Assembly (NCBI GenBank): GCA_963830725.1
Contig: CAWHNO010000015.1
Location: 186,001-250,000, forward strand
Direction: 5' to 3'
Length of the DNA: 64,000 nucleotides
Source: DASSUW01 sp963830725
Lineage (GTDB): Bacteria > Actinomycetota > Thermoleophilia > Solirubrobacterales > Solirubrobacteraceae
Part shown: one piece after another, positions 1-8,157 of the stretch
Numbering within the stretch: position 1 is the stretch's first letter
Layout: the number at the start of each line of letters is the position of its first letter
Translations under genes and position numbers: made by a program
The notes under the pieces: generated by a model
Database searches by the model: none
The model's input: only the letters and a program-made list of their open reading frames with translations
Told to the model about the DNA's origin: nothing

Positions 1-745
1 GGCCATCTCGTCGAGCGTGCCGACGATCCAGGCGGGATCGTGGTCGGCCGGATCGCCGTCGACGGCGAAGCTCGTCATCAAGGAGAAGCGGATCGGGTCG
101 CGACCCGCCTCCGCGCATGCGGCCGCCACGCGCTCGCGCCGCTCGCGGCACTGCTCCAGCGTCGCGTAGACCGTGTTGTACTCGTCCGCCCAGCGAGCGG
201 CGAGCGCGGCGCCGCGTGGCTTGGCGCTGCCGCCGGCGATCAGGTTGGGCTTGTGGACCGGCTTGGGCTGCGGGTCGGCCTGGTCGGAGCTGGTAGTGGC
301 GGCCGTGGAAGTCGAACGGACCGTCGGTCCACGAGCGGTGGACGATCTCCATCTGCTCGGCCAGGCGGTCGAAGCGGGTCTTGACGGTCTCGAACGGGAA
401 GCCGAACGCGGCGTGCTCGCCCTCGTGCCAGCCGGCGCCGAGGCCGAGCTCGACGCGCCCGCCCGAGACGTGGTCGGCCGTGACGACCTCGCGGGCGAGG
501 GTGGACGGGTGGCGGAAGGTGGCGGGCGAGACGAGCGTCCCGAGCCGCAGGGACGTGGTGATGGCGGCGAGTGCGTTGAGCGTGGCCCACGCGTCGAGCG
601 AGCCGCCCGGCCCGCCCGCGAGCGGCATGTAGTGATCGGAGCGGAACAGCGCCTCGAAGCCCGAGGCCTCGGCGGTCTCGGCGAGGGCGCGCCACTGGTC
701 CCAGGTCACGCCCTCCTGGCCCTCGATCATCAGGCAGACACGCAC
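1..745 (-). CDS. LLM-class (F420-type) oxidoreductase, partial and frameshifted
   Basis: This is a luciferase-like monooxygenase-fold protein, a family in which many actinobacterial members use coenzyme F420. Its substrate cannot be read from the sequence. The N-terminal part shows FEALFRSDHY, then GTLVSPATFRHPSTLAREV and the conserved GGRVELGLGAGWHEGEHAAF segment, all typical of the family. The start is a GTG at 745. The frame breaks near base 283, where one extra base separates FHGRHYQLR from ADPQPKPVHKPNLIAGG in the next frame. The protein resumes cleanly to the window edge, so the C-terminus lies outside. One extra C explains the break, so a sequence error is as likely as a real pseudogene. 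The acetyltransferase next door is divergent, with its start about 20 bases away. Confidence 0.8.
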   Translation of the reverse strand, partial: MRVCLMIEGQEGVTWDQWRALAETAEASGFEALFRSDHYMPLAGGPGGSLDAWATLNALAAITTSLRLGTLVSPATFRHPSTLAREVVTADHVSGGRVELGLGAGWHEGEHAAFGFPFETVKTRFDRLAEQMEIVHRSWTDGPFDFHGRHYQLRPGRPAAQAGPQAQPDRRRQRQATRRRARRSLGGRVQHGLRDAGAVPRAARARGGRMRGGGSRPDPLLLDDELRRRRRSGRPRSRLDRRHARRDG

Positions 746-764
746 GGTGGCGGACAATACGTGG

Positions 765-1278
765 ATGCGGCAGCGGATCGAGGTGCGGCGCGTGCGCGGG
801 GACGACCCCGCGGCGCGCGGGCTCGTGGCGGCTATGGAGGCGTGGGTGGGCGAGCATTTCGGACCGGCCACGCCCGATCGCACCTCGACGGTGACGGCCG
901 AGGAGATGGTGCCGCCGGCCGGCGCCTTCGTCGTGCGTCTACGTCGACGGCGAGCCCGTGGCCGGCGGCGGCGTGCGGCGGCTGGAGGACGGCGTGGCGG
1001 AGATCAAGCGCATGTTCGTGGTCCCGGACGCGCGTGGCCGCGGGCACGGGCGGCGCGTGCTGGAGGAGCTCGAGGCCGCGGCGGCCGAGCTGGGGTACCG
1101 GCGCCTGCGGCTCGACACCTCGCAGTCGATGACGACCGCGATGGCGCTGTACCGCGGGGCGGGCTACCGCGACATCCCCGACTACAACGGCAATCCCTAT
1201 GCCTCGTACTGGGGCGAGAAGGTGCTGCCTGAGTCCGCCGCGAACGAACGTCAACTGCGGCTGGGTACGGGGCGGTGA
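765..1278 (+). CDS. GNAT-family N-acetyltransferase, frameshifted
   Basis: This is a GCN5-related acetyltransferase that would move an acetyl group from acetyl-CoA to an unknown acceptor. The second half contains the acetyl-CoA binding motif A: IKRMFVVPDARGRGHGRRVL, followed by MTTAMALYRGAGYRDIPDYN, which are diagnostic for the fold. The first half (IEVRRVRGDDPAARGLVAAM) is in another frame, and one extra base near 936 separates the two. Removing it gives a normal protein of about 170 residues. ATG 765 is chosen; GTG 747 is an alternative in the same frame. The last 11 codons run into the left arm of the intergenic repeat at 1246, so the natural C-terminus may have been replaced when that element arrived. 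Confidence 0.8.
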
Positions 1279-1415
1279 GGCAGGCGGGGCGGCGGATCTC
1301 GGGCCACCGTCCTGTACTAGGTGGTCGCAGTAGCGACCACCAGGACAGGACGGTGCCTCGAAATCGCCCAGCCTCGCCGGCCTCACCGCCCCTTACCCAG
1401 CGCAGTTTGACGTTC
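1246..1415. repeat. Nested palindromic intergenic element, copy A
   Basis: Outer arms 1246-1280 and 1381-1415 are inverted repeats of 35 bases that differ by one mismatch and two single-base gaps. The right arm ends in GCAGTTTGACGTTC. Inside lies a second inverted repeat at 1306-1354 with about 22-base arms around a short AGTA loop. The outer arms match the ends of the elements at 14274, 17918, 32768 and 57937, but this core is different from theirs. It sits between two convergent genes. No open reading frame or transposase is inside. Confidence 0.85.
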
Positions 1416-1418
1416 GGA

Positions 1419-2410
1419 TCAGAGCGCGAGCCCGAGCCGCGCGGCCTCGGCCTCGACGCCGACCCGCATCGCCCGAGTCATACGGCCGAACGGCTCGAGC
1501 TCGATCCGGCGGCGGCGACGGTCGAGCCTCCAGGTGGCGAACGCGCGCCCATCGGCGATCGCGACCGGGCGGATGATGCCGCCGGGCGCGACCTTCGCGG
1601 CGTGGCGCTTCGGCAGCACGTGGTCGCGCGAGGCCCAGCCGAGCAGCCACTCGTCGAAGGCCGGCAGCAGCCGCACGGGGCCTTCCTCCGGCTCACCGGC
1701 GGGCGGGTCGGGATCCCGCCACGCGCGGCGGACGTCGGCGGCCGGCAGCCCGGACCAGACCGCGAAGTCCTCGGCGGTGGCGGGCGCGTGGGCGGCGGCG
1801 TACCGGCGCGCGAGCTCGGCGAGGGCGACGTCGCGGTCGGGCAGCGGGCCGGGGTCGAGCGTGCCGTAGAGCTCCTCGCGGCCGCGGACGCCGGTCTCGA
1901 CCAGCACCCCGGCGAGCGCTGCGCGGCGGACGACGTGGATCGGCGCCTGGCCCTCGGCGGTGACCGGGACGCCGCGGTCGCGCAGCCGCGCCGCCAGCTC
2001 GTGGCGGGTCAACGGCCCGTCCTCGGCGACGACGGCGGCGGCCTCGGCCGTGCTGCGCTCGGCGAGATCCGGCCCGAGGCCGAGCTGGGTGAGGCGGCGC
2101 TGGGCACGCGCCAGGTGGAGCGGGCCGAAGACCGCGAGCATGAGCGGCAGGTCCTCGGCGGCGACGAGGTGCAGCGTGCCGCGCATCGCCCACGTGCGGA
2201 CGACGCCCCCGAACAGCGCGGGACGTCCGCGACGTGCCGGCGTCCCGCGGGAACGTGTCCCCCGCGCGTCGCCACGGCGAGCAGCGAGGCCGTGCGGTCC
2301 TGGGCCTGGATGCCCACGAGCGCTCGAACGACGTCGTCCGGGGCGGCGCGCGGCGCGCCCGCGAGTCGCTGCGCGCGGAGGCGGTGGCGGCGGATCGCGT
2401 CGGCCGTCAG
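1419..2410 (-). CDS. Winged-helix DNA-binding domain protein (HTH_42-like), frameshifted
   Basis: This resembles the winged-helix family related to DNA glycosylase-like proteins (PF06224). It carries VVRALVGIQAQDRTA near the N-terminus, TWAMRGTLHLVAAEDLP in the middle and a C-terminal LLPAFDEWLLGWASRDHVL segment typical of the family. Biochemical function is uncertain; relatives act on or bind damaged DNA. The reading frame is lost near 2219, where one base seems to be missing between the ADVP and ALFGGVVRTW segments. The most plausible start is a CTG at 2410 that overlaps the smc stop codon, with the GAGGAGGAG of the smc end acting as ribosome binding site, so it is translationally coupled to smc. 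A CTG start is unusual and should be treated as tentative. Confidence 0.75.
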
Positions 2411-5400
2411 GCCGCGCGCTCCTCCTCGTCGTCGCGAGGCGGCAGCCGGCGGGAGACGACCTTGGAGACGCCGTTGCCGGCCATCGACACGCCGTAGAGG
2501 CAGTCGGCGGCCTCCATCGTGCGCTTCTGGTGCGTGACGACGATGAACTGCGCGCGGTCGGCGAAGCCGCGCAGGAGCGTGAGGAAGCGGTCGATGTTGA
2601 GGTCGTCGAGCGCGGCCTCGACCTCGTCGAGGATGTAGAACGGGCACGGACGGGCGAGGAAGACGGCGAACAGGAACGCGAGCGCGGTCAGCGACTTCTC
2701 GCCGCCCGAGAGCAGCGTCAGCCGCTTGGTCGCCTTGCCGGCGGGGGTGATCTCGATCTCGACGCCGATGTCCTCGTCCTCGTCGTGCTCCTCGGCCTCG
2801 GCGGCGGCCTCGACGTCCTCGTCCGACGGCGCCTCCTCGCCGGCGTCGCCGCCGCCGAGCACGGGCCGCGGACCGGTGTCCTCGCGCACGAGCCGCAGCC
2901 GGCCGCGGCCGCCGGGGAAGAGCTGCTGGGCGACCTCCTCGAAGTTGCGGGCCGCGGCCTCGAAGGTCTCCTCGAACGCCTCGCGGATGCGCCGGTCGGT
3001 GTCGCGGATCAGGCCCTCGAGCTCGCGCATCGCCGTCTCGAGGTCCTCGCGCTGGCTCTCGAGCTCCTCGACGTGCGCGACCGCCTCCTCGTACTCGCGC
3101 TTGGCGAGCGGATTGACGGGGCCGAGCTGCTCGCGGCGCCGGTGCAGGCGCGCGATCCGGCCCTCGAGGTCGGCGCGGTCGGTGTCGTCGAGCTCGTGCT
3201 CGGCAGGCTTCGCCTCGAGGCCGAGCTTGGCGGCGAGCCGGCCGAGCTCGCGGTTCGCGTCGGCGGCGCGGTCGCGCGCCTGCTGTGCGCGGACCTCGCC
3301 GCGCGTGACCTCCTCGCCGCGCTCCTTCAGCCGCGCCTGGACCTGCGTCTCCTGCGCGGCGAACGCGCGCAGCTCGCCGGCGAGTCGTTCGCCGGCCTCG
3401 CGGTCGGCCTGCAGCTCGGCCTCGAGCGCCTCGAGCCGCGAGCCGACGGCCGCGCCCGCGACGGCGAGCGCCTCCGCAAGCCGCTCGGCGGCGGGACGCA
3501 GGGCTTCGTCGCGCGCCAGCCGCTCGCGCTCGGCGGCGATCCGCCGCTCGCGCTCGACCTGCTCGCGCTCGGCGCGCTCGATCAGGCGACGCTCGCTGGC
3601 GAGCGCCGATTCGAGCTGGGCGCGGCGCTCGGCCGCGGGCCCCTCGTCGGGAGCGATGCGGCGCTGCTCGATCAGCCAGCCGGTGTGGCGGTCGGCCTCG
3701 GCCGCCTCGTCGCGGGCGCGGGCCGCGGCGCGGGCGGCGCGGTCGGCGTCGTCGCGCGCGGCGTCGGCCGCCGCGACCGCTCGCGAGGCCTCCTCGACGC
3801 CGGCCAGCGCGGCCCGTTCGGCCTGCGCGGCGCGCTCGACCTCGGCCACCAGCGTGTCCCGCCGGTTGCGCTCGGCGAGCACGCGGTCCTCGCCGCCGGC
3901 CGGGACCTGCCGCAGCTCGCGTGTGGCCGGCGACCAGACGCGCCCGTCGCGCGTGACGGCGATACCGGTGAACCCGGCGGCAAGCCCTTCGAACCCTTCC
4001 ACGACCCACACATCAGCGAGCAGCGCGGCGGCGAGGCGCGCGTCGCCGCCGGCGCGCACGCGGGCGAGCAGGGGTTCGGCGCCCGGCGCGGGCGGGTGCG
4101 ACGAATCGCGGGAGACCGCGGCGGACGAGTCGTGGGCGGCCGCGTCGCGCGACGAGTCGGGCGAGACGGCGGCCGACGAGTCGGGCGAGGCGGCGGCGGA
4201 CGAGTCGTTTGGGGCTGCGGGGACGATCAGGGCGGCGCCGCCGTCGGCGCCCGCGCGGTCGAGGAGGCGTGCTCCCTCGGCGAGGTCTCCGGCCACGGCC
4301 GCGCGCAGTCGTGGGCCGAGGGCGGCGGCGAGTGCGAGCTCGTAGCCGGGCTCGGCGCCCAGGTCGTCGGCGAGCGCGGGCGCTCCGCCGGGGGCGCCGG
4401 CGTGGGTGCGCAGGAACTGGTTGAGCTTCGCGAGCTCGGCACCGGTGCGGGCGGCCTCTCGGCGCGCGGCGTCGGCCGCGTTGTCGACCTCGCGACGGGC
4501 CTGACGGGCGGCGTCGGCCGCGGCCTCGGCCTCGCGGCGGCGCTCCGCTGCCTCGTCCGCGACCGAGGCGAGCCGCGCCAGCTCGGCGGCGAAGGCCGCC
4601 CGGCGCTGCTCGAGCTCGGCCAGCTCGCGCTCGAGCCGCGCGCGGCGGTCCTCGGCCAGCTCGGCCAGCTCGGCCTCGAGCGCGCCGATCCGCTCGAGCG
4701 CGCCGTCGTCGGTACTGTCGCCCTCGGCCTCGGCCGAGAGCGCGGCCAGCACGGCGCGCCGGCGGCCGGCGCGATCCTCGAGCCCCGCCGCGACCTGGCG
4801 GGCGGACTCCTCGCGCAGGCCGATCCGCTCGTGCGCCGAGCGCGCCGCGTAGAAGCGGTTCGCCAGCCCCTCGCGCTCGCTGCCCCGCGTGGCGAGGGCG
4901 TTCTCCGCCTGCTCGCGCCGCGCGGCCACCTCGTGCAGCTCGCGCTCGGTCTCGTCCGCGGCGGCGCGGGCCGCCGCCACGGCGGACTCGGCCTCGCGCA
5001 GCGCCTCACCCGCGGCTCGTACGCCCTCGCGCGCGAGCGTCCAGAGCGCCTCGTCGGTCTGGCGCTCGAGCCGCTCGTGCAACTCCGCCGCCTCGGCCTG
5101 GCGCTTCAACGGCCGCAGCCGCGTGCGCGCCTCGCGCTCCACGTCCAATGCGCGATCGAGGTTGTCCTGCGTCCGCGCGAGCTTGAGCTGGGCGCGGCGG
5201 CGGCGCTTGCGATGCTTGCCGAGCCCGGCCGCCTCCTCGATCAGCAGCCGCCGGTCGCGCGGCTTGGAGGTCACGATCGCCTCTACGCGGCCCTGCGAGA
5301 CGACCGAGTGCATCTCCTTGCCGAGACCGGTGTCCGACAGCAGCTCGAGCACGTCGGTCAGCCGGCAGCGGGCGCCGTTGACGCGGTACTCGCCGTCACC

Positions 5401-5721
5401 CGCCCGGTTCAGCCGGCGCACGATCGAGATCTCGCCGGCCGGCAGATCGACCGCGCCCGAGGCGTTGTCCAGCACGACCTCGACCTCCGCCTCGGACCGC
5501 GCCTGCACCCCGTGCGCGCCGGCGAAGATCACGTCCTGCATCGACTGCCCGCGGACGGCGACCGGCGACTGCTCGCCCATCGCCCACAGCACCGCGTCGG
5601 TGATGTTGGACTTGCCGGAGCCGTTCGGCCCGACCACGACGGACACGCCGGGCGAGAAGTCCAGCCGCGTGCGGTCGGGGAACGACTTGAAGCCCTTGAG
5701 CGTGATCGACCTCAGATGCAC
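2407..5721 (-). CDS. smc: Chromosome segregation protein SMC
   Basis: SMC is the ATPase of the bacterial condensin that organises and segregates the chromosome. The 1104-residue protein has Walker A GPNGSGKSN at 31-39, long Arg/Glu/Ala-rich coiled coils, a hinge near 430-590, the ABC signature LLSGGEKSLTALAFLFA near residue 1003 and Walker B FYILDEVEAALDD just after. It starts with GTG, one base after the rnc stop, so the two genes are cotranscribed. Two features are odd: a Asp-Ser-Ser repeat insert in the hinge (residues about 503-542) and an acidic stretch rich in Glu and Asp just before the C-terminal ATPase half. The usual downstream ftsY is absent here; a winged-helix gene overlaps the stop instead. 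Confidence 0.95.
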   Translation of the reverse strand: MHLRSITLKGFKSFPDRTRLDFSPGVSVVVGPNGSGKSNITDAVLWAMGEQSPVAVRGQSMQDVIFAGAHGVQARSEAEVEVVLDNASGAVDLPAGEISIVRRLNRAGDGEYRVNGARCRLTDVLELLSDTGLGKEMHSVVSQGRVEAIVTSKPRDRRLLIEEAAGLGKHRKRRRRAQLKLARTQDNLDRALDVEREARTRLRPLKRQAEAAELHERLERQTDEALWTLAREGVRAAGEALREAESAVAAARAAADETERELHEVAARREQAENALATRGSEREGLANRFYAARSAHERIGLREESARQVAAGLEDRAGRRRAVLAALSAEAEGDSTDDGALERIGALEAELAELAEDRRARLERELAELEQRRAAFAAELARLASVADEAAERRREAEAAADAARQARREVDNAADAARREAARTGAELAKLNQFLRTHAGAPGGAPALADDLGAEPGYELALAAALGPRLRAAVAGDLAEGARLLDRAGADGGAALIVPAAPNDSSAAASPDSSAAVSPDSSRDAAAHDSSAAVSRDSSHPPAPGAEPLLARVRAGGDARLAAALLADVWVVEGFEGLAAGFTGIAVTRDGRVWSPATRELRQVPAGGEDRVLAERNRRDTLVAEVERAAQAERAALAGVEEASRAVAAADAARDDADRAARAAARARDEAAEADRHTGWLIEQRRIAPDEGPAAERRAQLESALASERRLIERAEREQVERERRIAAERERLARDEALRPAAERLAEALAVAGAAVGSRLEALEAELQADREAGERLAGELRAFAAQETQVQARLKERGEEVTRGEVRAQQARDRAADANRELGRLAAKLGLEAKPAEHELDDTDRADLEGRIARLHRRREQLGPVNPLAKREYEEAVAHVEELESQREDLETAMRELEGLIRDTDRRIREAFEETFEAAARNFEEVAQQLFPGGRGRLRLVREDTGPRPVLGGGDAGEEAPSDEDVEAAAEAEEHDEDEDIGVEIEITPAGKATKRLTLLSGGEKSLTALAFLFAVFLARPCPFYILDEVEAALDDLNIDRFLTLLRGFADRAQFIVVTHQKRTMEAADCLYGVSMAGNGVSKVVSRRLPPRDDEEERAA

Positions 5722-5722
5722 G

Positions 5723-6370
5723 TCACGGCTCCAGCCCGTCCAGAGCAGACTCCGCCGCCGCCTGCTCGGCCTCCTTCTTCGAGCGGCCGGCGCCGCGCGC
5801 CAGCTCCTCGCCCTCGACCACCGCGGCGACCTCGAAGCGCCGCTCGTGCGGCGGGCCCTCCTCGGCGGTCACGTCGTAGATCACGACCGCGCCGCGACGC
5901 GCCAGGCGCTCCTGCAGCGCCGACTTGAAGTCGGCCGGCCGCTCGAGCGCCTGCTCGATCTCCGGCGTGAAGGCCTCGACCACCGCGTCGGCGGTCCGCT
6001 CGTAGCCGAACCCGAGGTAGCACGCCCCGATCACCGCCTCGACGACCGACGCGAGCACCCGCTCGGTCTGCGCCAGCGCCTCGGTGGCCGGGCCCATGAA
6101 CTCGTCCGGCGCCGCCGCGCGCAGCCGCTCCGGGATCCCCAGCCGCTCGGCCACCGCCCGGCAGGAGCGACCCGAGACGGCCTGTGCGCGGATCTTCGTC
6201 AGTCGGCCCGCGCCGTGGTCGCCCAGCCGCGGATAGAGGTGCGTGGTGATCGCCAGGCCGAGCACGGAGTCGCCCAGGAAGGCGAGCCGCTCGTAGGCAT
6301 CGCGGCGCTCCTCCACCCACGAGGCGTGCGTGACCGCCTGCCGGGCGAGCTCGTCCGGCAGCTGTTCCAA
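5723..6370 (-). CDS. rnc: Ribonuclease III
   Basis: RNase III cleaves double-stranded RNA during rRNA and mRNA processing. The catalytic signature ERLAFLGDSVLGLAITTHLY lies at residues about 27-46. Acidic residues of the second metal site appear in LASVVEAVIGACYL, and a double-stranded RNA-binding domain occupies the last 70 residues (DFKSALQERL to GRSKKEAEQAAAESAL). The frame upstream is closed by the acpP stop, and only CTG or TTG codons are available, so TTG 6370 is used; CTG 6391 is possible. Position between acpP and smc is the standard arrangement in Gram-positive bacteria. The mutM gene often found between rnc and smc is missing. Confidence 0.95.
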   Translation of the reverse strand: MEQLPDELARQAVTHASWVEERRDAYERLAFLGDSVLGLAITTHLYPRLGDHGAGRLTKIRAQAVSGRSCRAVAERLGIPERLRAAAPDEFMGPATEALAQTERVLASVVEAVIGACYLGFGYERTADAVVEAFTPEIEQALERPADFKSALQERLARRGAVVIYDVTAEEGPPHERRFEVAAVVEGEELARGAGRSKKEAEQAAAESALDGLEP

Positions 6371-6394
6371 CAGGTCGTGCAGCGCTCGCAGCGG

Positions 6395-6679
6395 TCAGGA
6401 TCCCGGCTCGCGGTCGACGGCGCCGCCCGCGGGCGCGGACGGTGGATGGGCGAGCACGAAGTCGACCGCGGCGCTCACGGTCTGGATCCGCGCCGCCTCC
6501 TCATCGGACATCTTGATCCCGTAGGTGTCCTCGAGCTCCTGCACCAGCGTGTAGAGGTCGAGCGAGTCTGCCGACAGGTCGTCGCGGAAGTGCGTCGACT
6601 CCGTGATCCGCGCCGGATCGAGCTGCAGCTCGTCGGCCAGATGGGCACGGATCAGCTCGAGGACTTCCTCCCGGGTCAT
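6395..6679 (-). CDS. acpP: Acyl carrier protein
   Basis: Acyl carrier protein holds growing fatty acyl chains on a 4'-phosphopantetheine arm during fatty acid synthesis. The protein is acidic and 94 residues long, with the attachment motif DSLDL (Ser39) at the start of helix 2. It begins with ATG and shares a transcript with rnc and smc downstream and plsX upstream. The C-terminal tail PPSAPAGGAVDREPGS extends about 15 residues beyond the usual end and looks disordered. The link to plsX fits a role in phospholipid precursor supply. Confidence 0.93.
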   Translation of the reverse strand: MTREEVLELIRAHLADELQLDPARITESTHFRDDLSADSLDLYTLVQELEDTYGIKMSDEEAARIQTVSAAVDFVLAHPPSAPAGGAVDREPGS

Positions 6680-6777
6680 GGGTTAGCTCCGCGGGGCATC
6701 CGGCCCGCGTTCTGATGCGGATGTTCGGCCTCCGGCCTCACGTGACCGTTCGCTTCGCTCACTTCTGTTGCGGGACG

Positions 6778-7785
6778 CTAGCGGCCGCCTTCGGACACTT
6801 GCCGGAGCGCCCCCGCCGCCGCCAGGCGCTCGTGCGTGCGGCCGGTCACGTCGAGCCGCACGCCGCGCGCCGCAACCTCGATCGCGCGCGCGAACCCGCG
6901 TGCCCCGAACGAGCCGTGCGGCACGACGCCGAGCCGCCGCAGCCCGAGCAGCACGGCGCCCCCGGCCTCTTCGGGATCGATCTCGTCGCGCAGACCGCGC
7001 AGGGCGGGCCGCAACAGCAGCCCGCCGAGCTTGGCGCGCGTGGACGACGTCGCCGCCCCGCGGATCGCGCCCAGCAGGGCGGCCGAGGTGCCCTCCATCA
7101 CCTTCAGGGCCACGTTGCCGGCGAAGCCGTCGGCCACGATCACGTCGGCGACCCCGGTGCCGATCGCGAATCCCTCGACGTTTCCGACGAAGTTGAGGTC
7201 GCCGGACTGCTCGAGCAGCGTCGCGTGGGCCGCGACCACCACCTCCGGGCCCTTGGACGCCTCCTCGCCGTTGGAGAGCAGCGCCACGCGCGGGCGCTCG
7301 ACGCCCATCACGACCTCCATGAACGCGGCGCCCATGTGCGCGAACTGGACGAGGTGCTCGGGCCGGACCTCGACGTTGGCGCCGGCGTCGAGCAGCAGGA
7401 ACGGCGCCTTGGGCACGGGCACCACGACGGCCAGCGCCGGCCGGTGCACACCCTGGTTGCGTTTGAAGCGGAACAGCGAGGCGGCGAGCGCCGCCCCGGT
7501 CGAGCCGCCCGACACGAGCGCGTCGGCGCGCCCTTCGGCCACCGCCTCGACGGCTCGTACGATCGACGCGTCGGGCGTGCGGCGGACCGCGCGCGCAGGA
7601 TCGGGATCCTTGGCGATCGAGACCGGCGCGTCGACGACCTCGACGCCGTCCGGAACCGACCCGAGCCCGGCGGCCGGCCCGAACAGCAGGACGCGCGTGC
7701 CGGCGGCAGCGGCTTGCGCGGCGCCGCGAGCCACCTCGGCAGGACCCCGGTCGGCGCCGTTCGCGTCGACCGCGACGGTCACCAT
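6778..7785 (-). CDS. plsX: Phosphate acyltransferase PlsX
   Basis: PlsX converts acyl-ACP and phosphate to acyl phosphate, the first donor in the PlsX-PlsY route to phosphatidic acid. The 335-residue protein starts MVTVAVDANGADRGP and contains SGGSTGAALAASLF, LLDAGANVEVRPEHLVQFA, ALLSNGEEASKG and DVIVADGFAGNVALKVMEG, which are the conserved blocks of the family. It lies 11 bases after rpmF and about 100 bases before acpP, in the order rpmF-plsX-acpP that is widely conserved. The 98-base gap to acpP shows no clear terminator. Confidence 0.95.
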   Translation of the reverse strand: MVTVAVDANGADRGPAEVARGAAQAAAAGTRVLLFGPAAGLGSVPDGVEVVDAPVSIAKDPDPARAVRRTPDASIVRAVEAVAEGRADALVSGGSTGAALAASLFRFKRNQGVHRPALAVVVPVPKAPFLLLDAGANVEVRPEHLVQFAHMGAAFMEVVMGVERPRVALLSNGEEASKGPEVVVAAHATLLEQSGDLNFVGNVEGFAIGTGVADVIVADGFAGNVALKVMEGTSAALLGAIRGAATSSTRAKLGGLLLRPALRGLRDEIDPEEAGGAVLLGLRRLGVVPHGSFGARGFARAIEVAARGVRLDVTGRTHERLAAAGALRQVSEGGR

Positions 7786-7795
7786 GCCCGGGTCT

Positions 7796-7993
7796 CTAGT
7801 GGTCGTGATCGTGGGCGTCCGTGACGTCCACGACCGGGCGACCGCGGTAGCTGCCGCAGTGCGGGCACACCCGGTGCGGGCGGCGCGGCTGATGGCACTG
7901 CGGGCAGGAGTTCACCGCGGGCGCGGAGATCTTGTGCTGCGCGCGGCGCTTGCTCGTGCGCGCATGCGACTGCTTCTGCTTCGGAACGGCCAT
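7796..7993 (-). CDS. rpmF: 50S ribosomal protein bL32
   Basis: bL32 is a small zinc-ribbon protein of the large ribosomal subunit. The 65-residue chain begins MAVPKQKQSHARTSKRRAQ and keeps both cysteine pairs, CPQC and CPHC, so this is the zinc-binding form. The C-terminus ends in a His/Asp-rich tail. In most bacteria yceD lies directly upstream, but here it is 6.4 kb away at 14415-14930. A possible -10 hexamer TACCCT lies at 8006-8011 on the minus strand, giving a short leader. Confidence 0.95.
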   Translation of the reverse strand: MAVPKQKQSHARTSKRRAQHKISAPAVNSCPQCHQPRRPHRVCPHCGSYRGRPVVDVTDAHDHDH

Positions 7994-8157
7994 GGGCGAC
8001 GCAGAAGGGTAGCGGAAGGAAGGCTCAGCGACGGCGCCGCGGATCCTTCGACGCCTCGAGCAACGCCGTGCGCTCCGCGGCCGAAAAGGCGACGAACCTG
8101 ATGTTGGATGCGGTGCGAGACCAACGGGGCGTCGGTCTCGCCCGCACGGGGAAGACC
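7994..8157. other. Intergenic region upstream of rpmF
   Basis: These 164 bases between the rpmF start and the end of the iron permease gene hold no convincing gene. A minus-strand TACCCT about 12 bases before the rpmF start could be its -10 element. This is the point where yceD would normally adjoin rpmF; the iron transport block is inserted instead. Confidence 0.5.

Noticed and set aside
4095..4215. Short direct repeats resembling a CRISPR array
   Set aside because: The units are in frame inside smc, contiguous without unique spacers, and encode Asp-Ser-Ser.
1960..5928. Very long open frame on the plus strand opposite smc
   Set aside because: It mirrors a well-conserved SMC protein, has Arg/Gly/Ala composition typical of shadow frames in GC-rich DNA and no family match.
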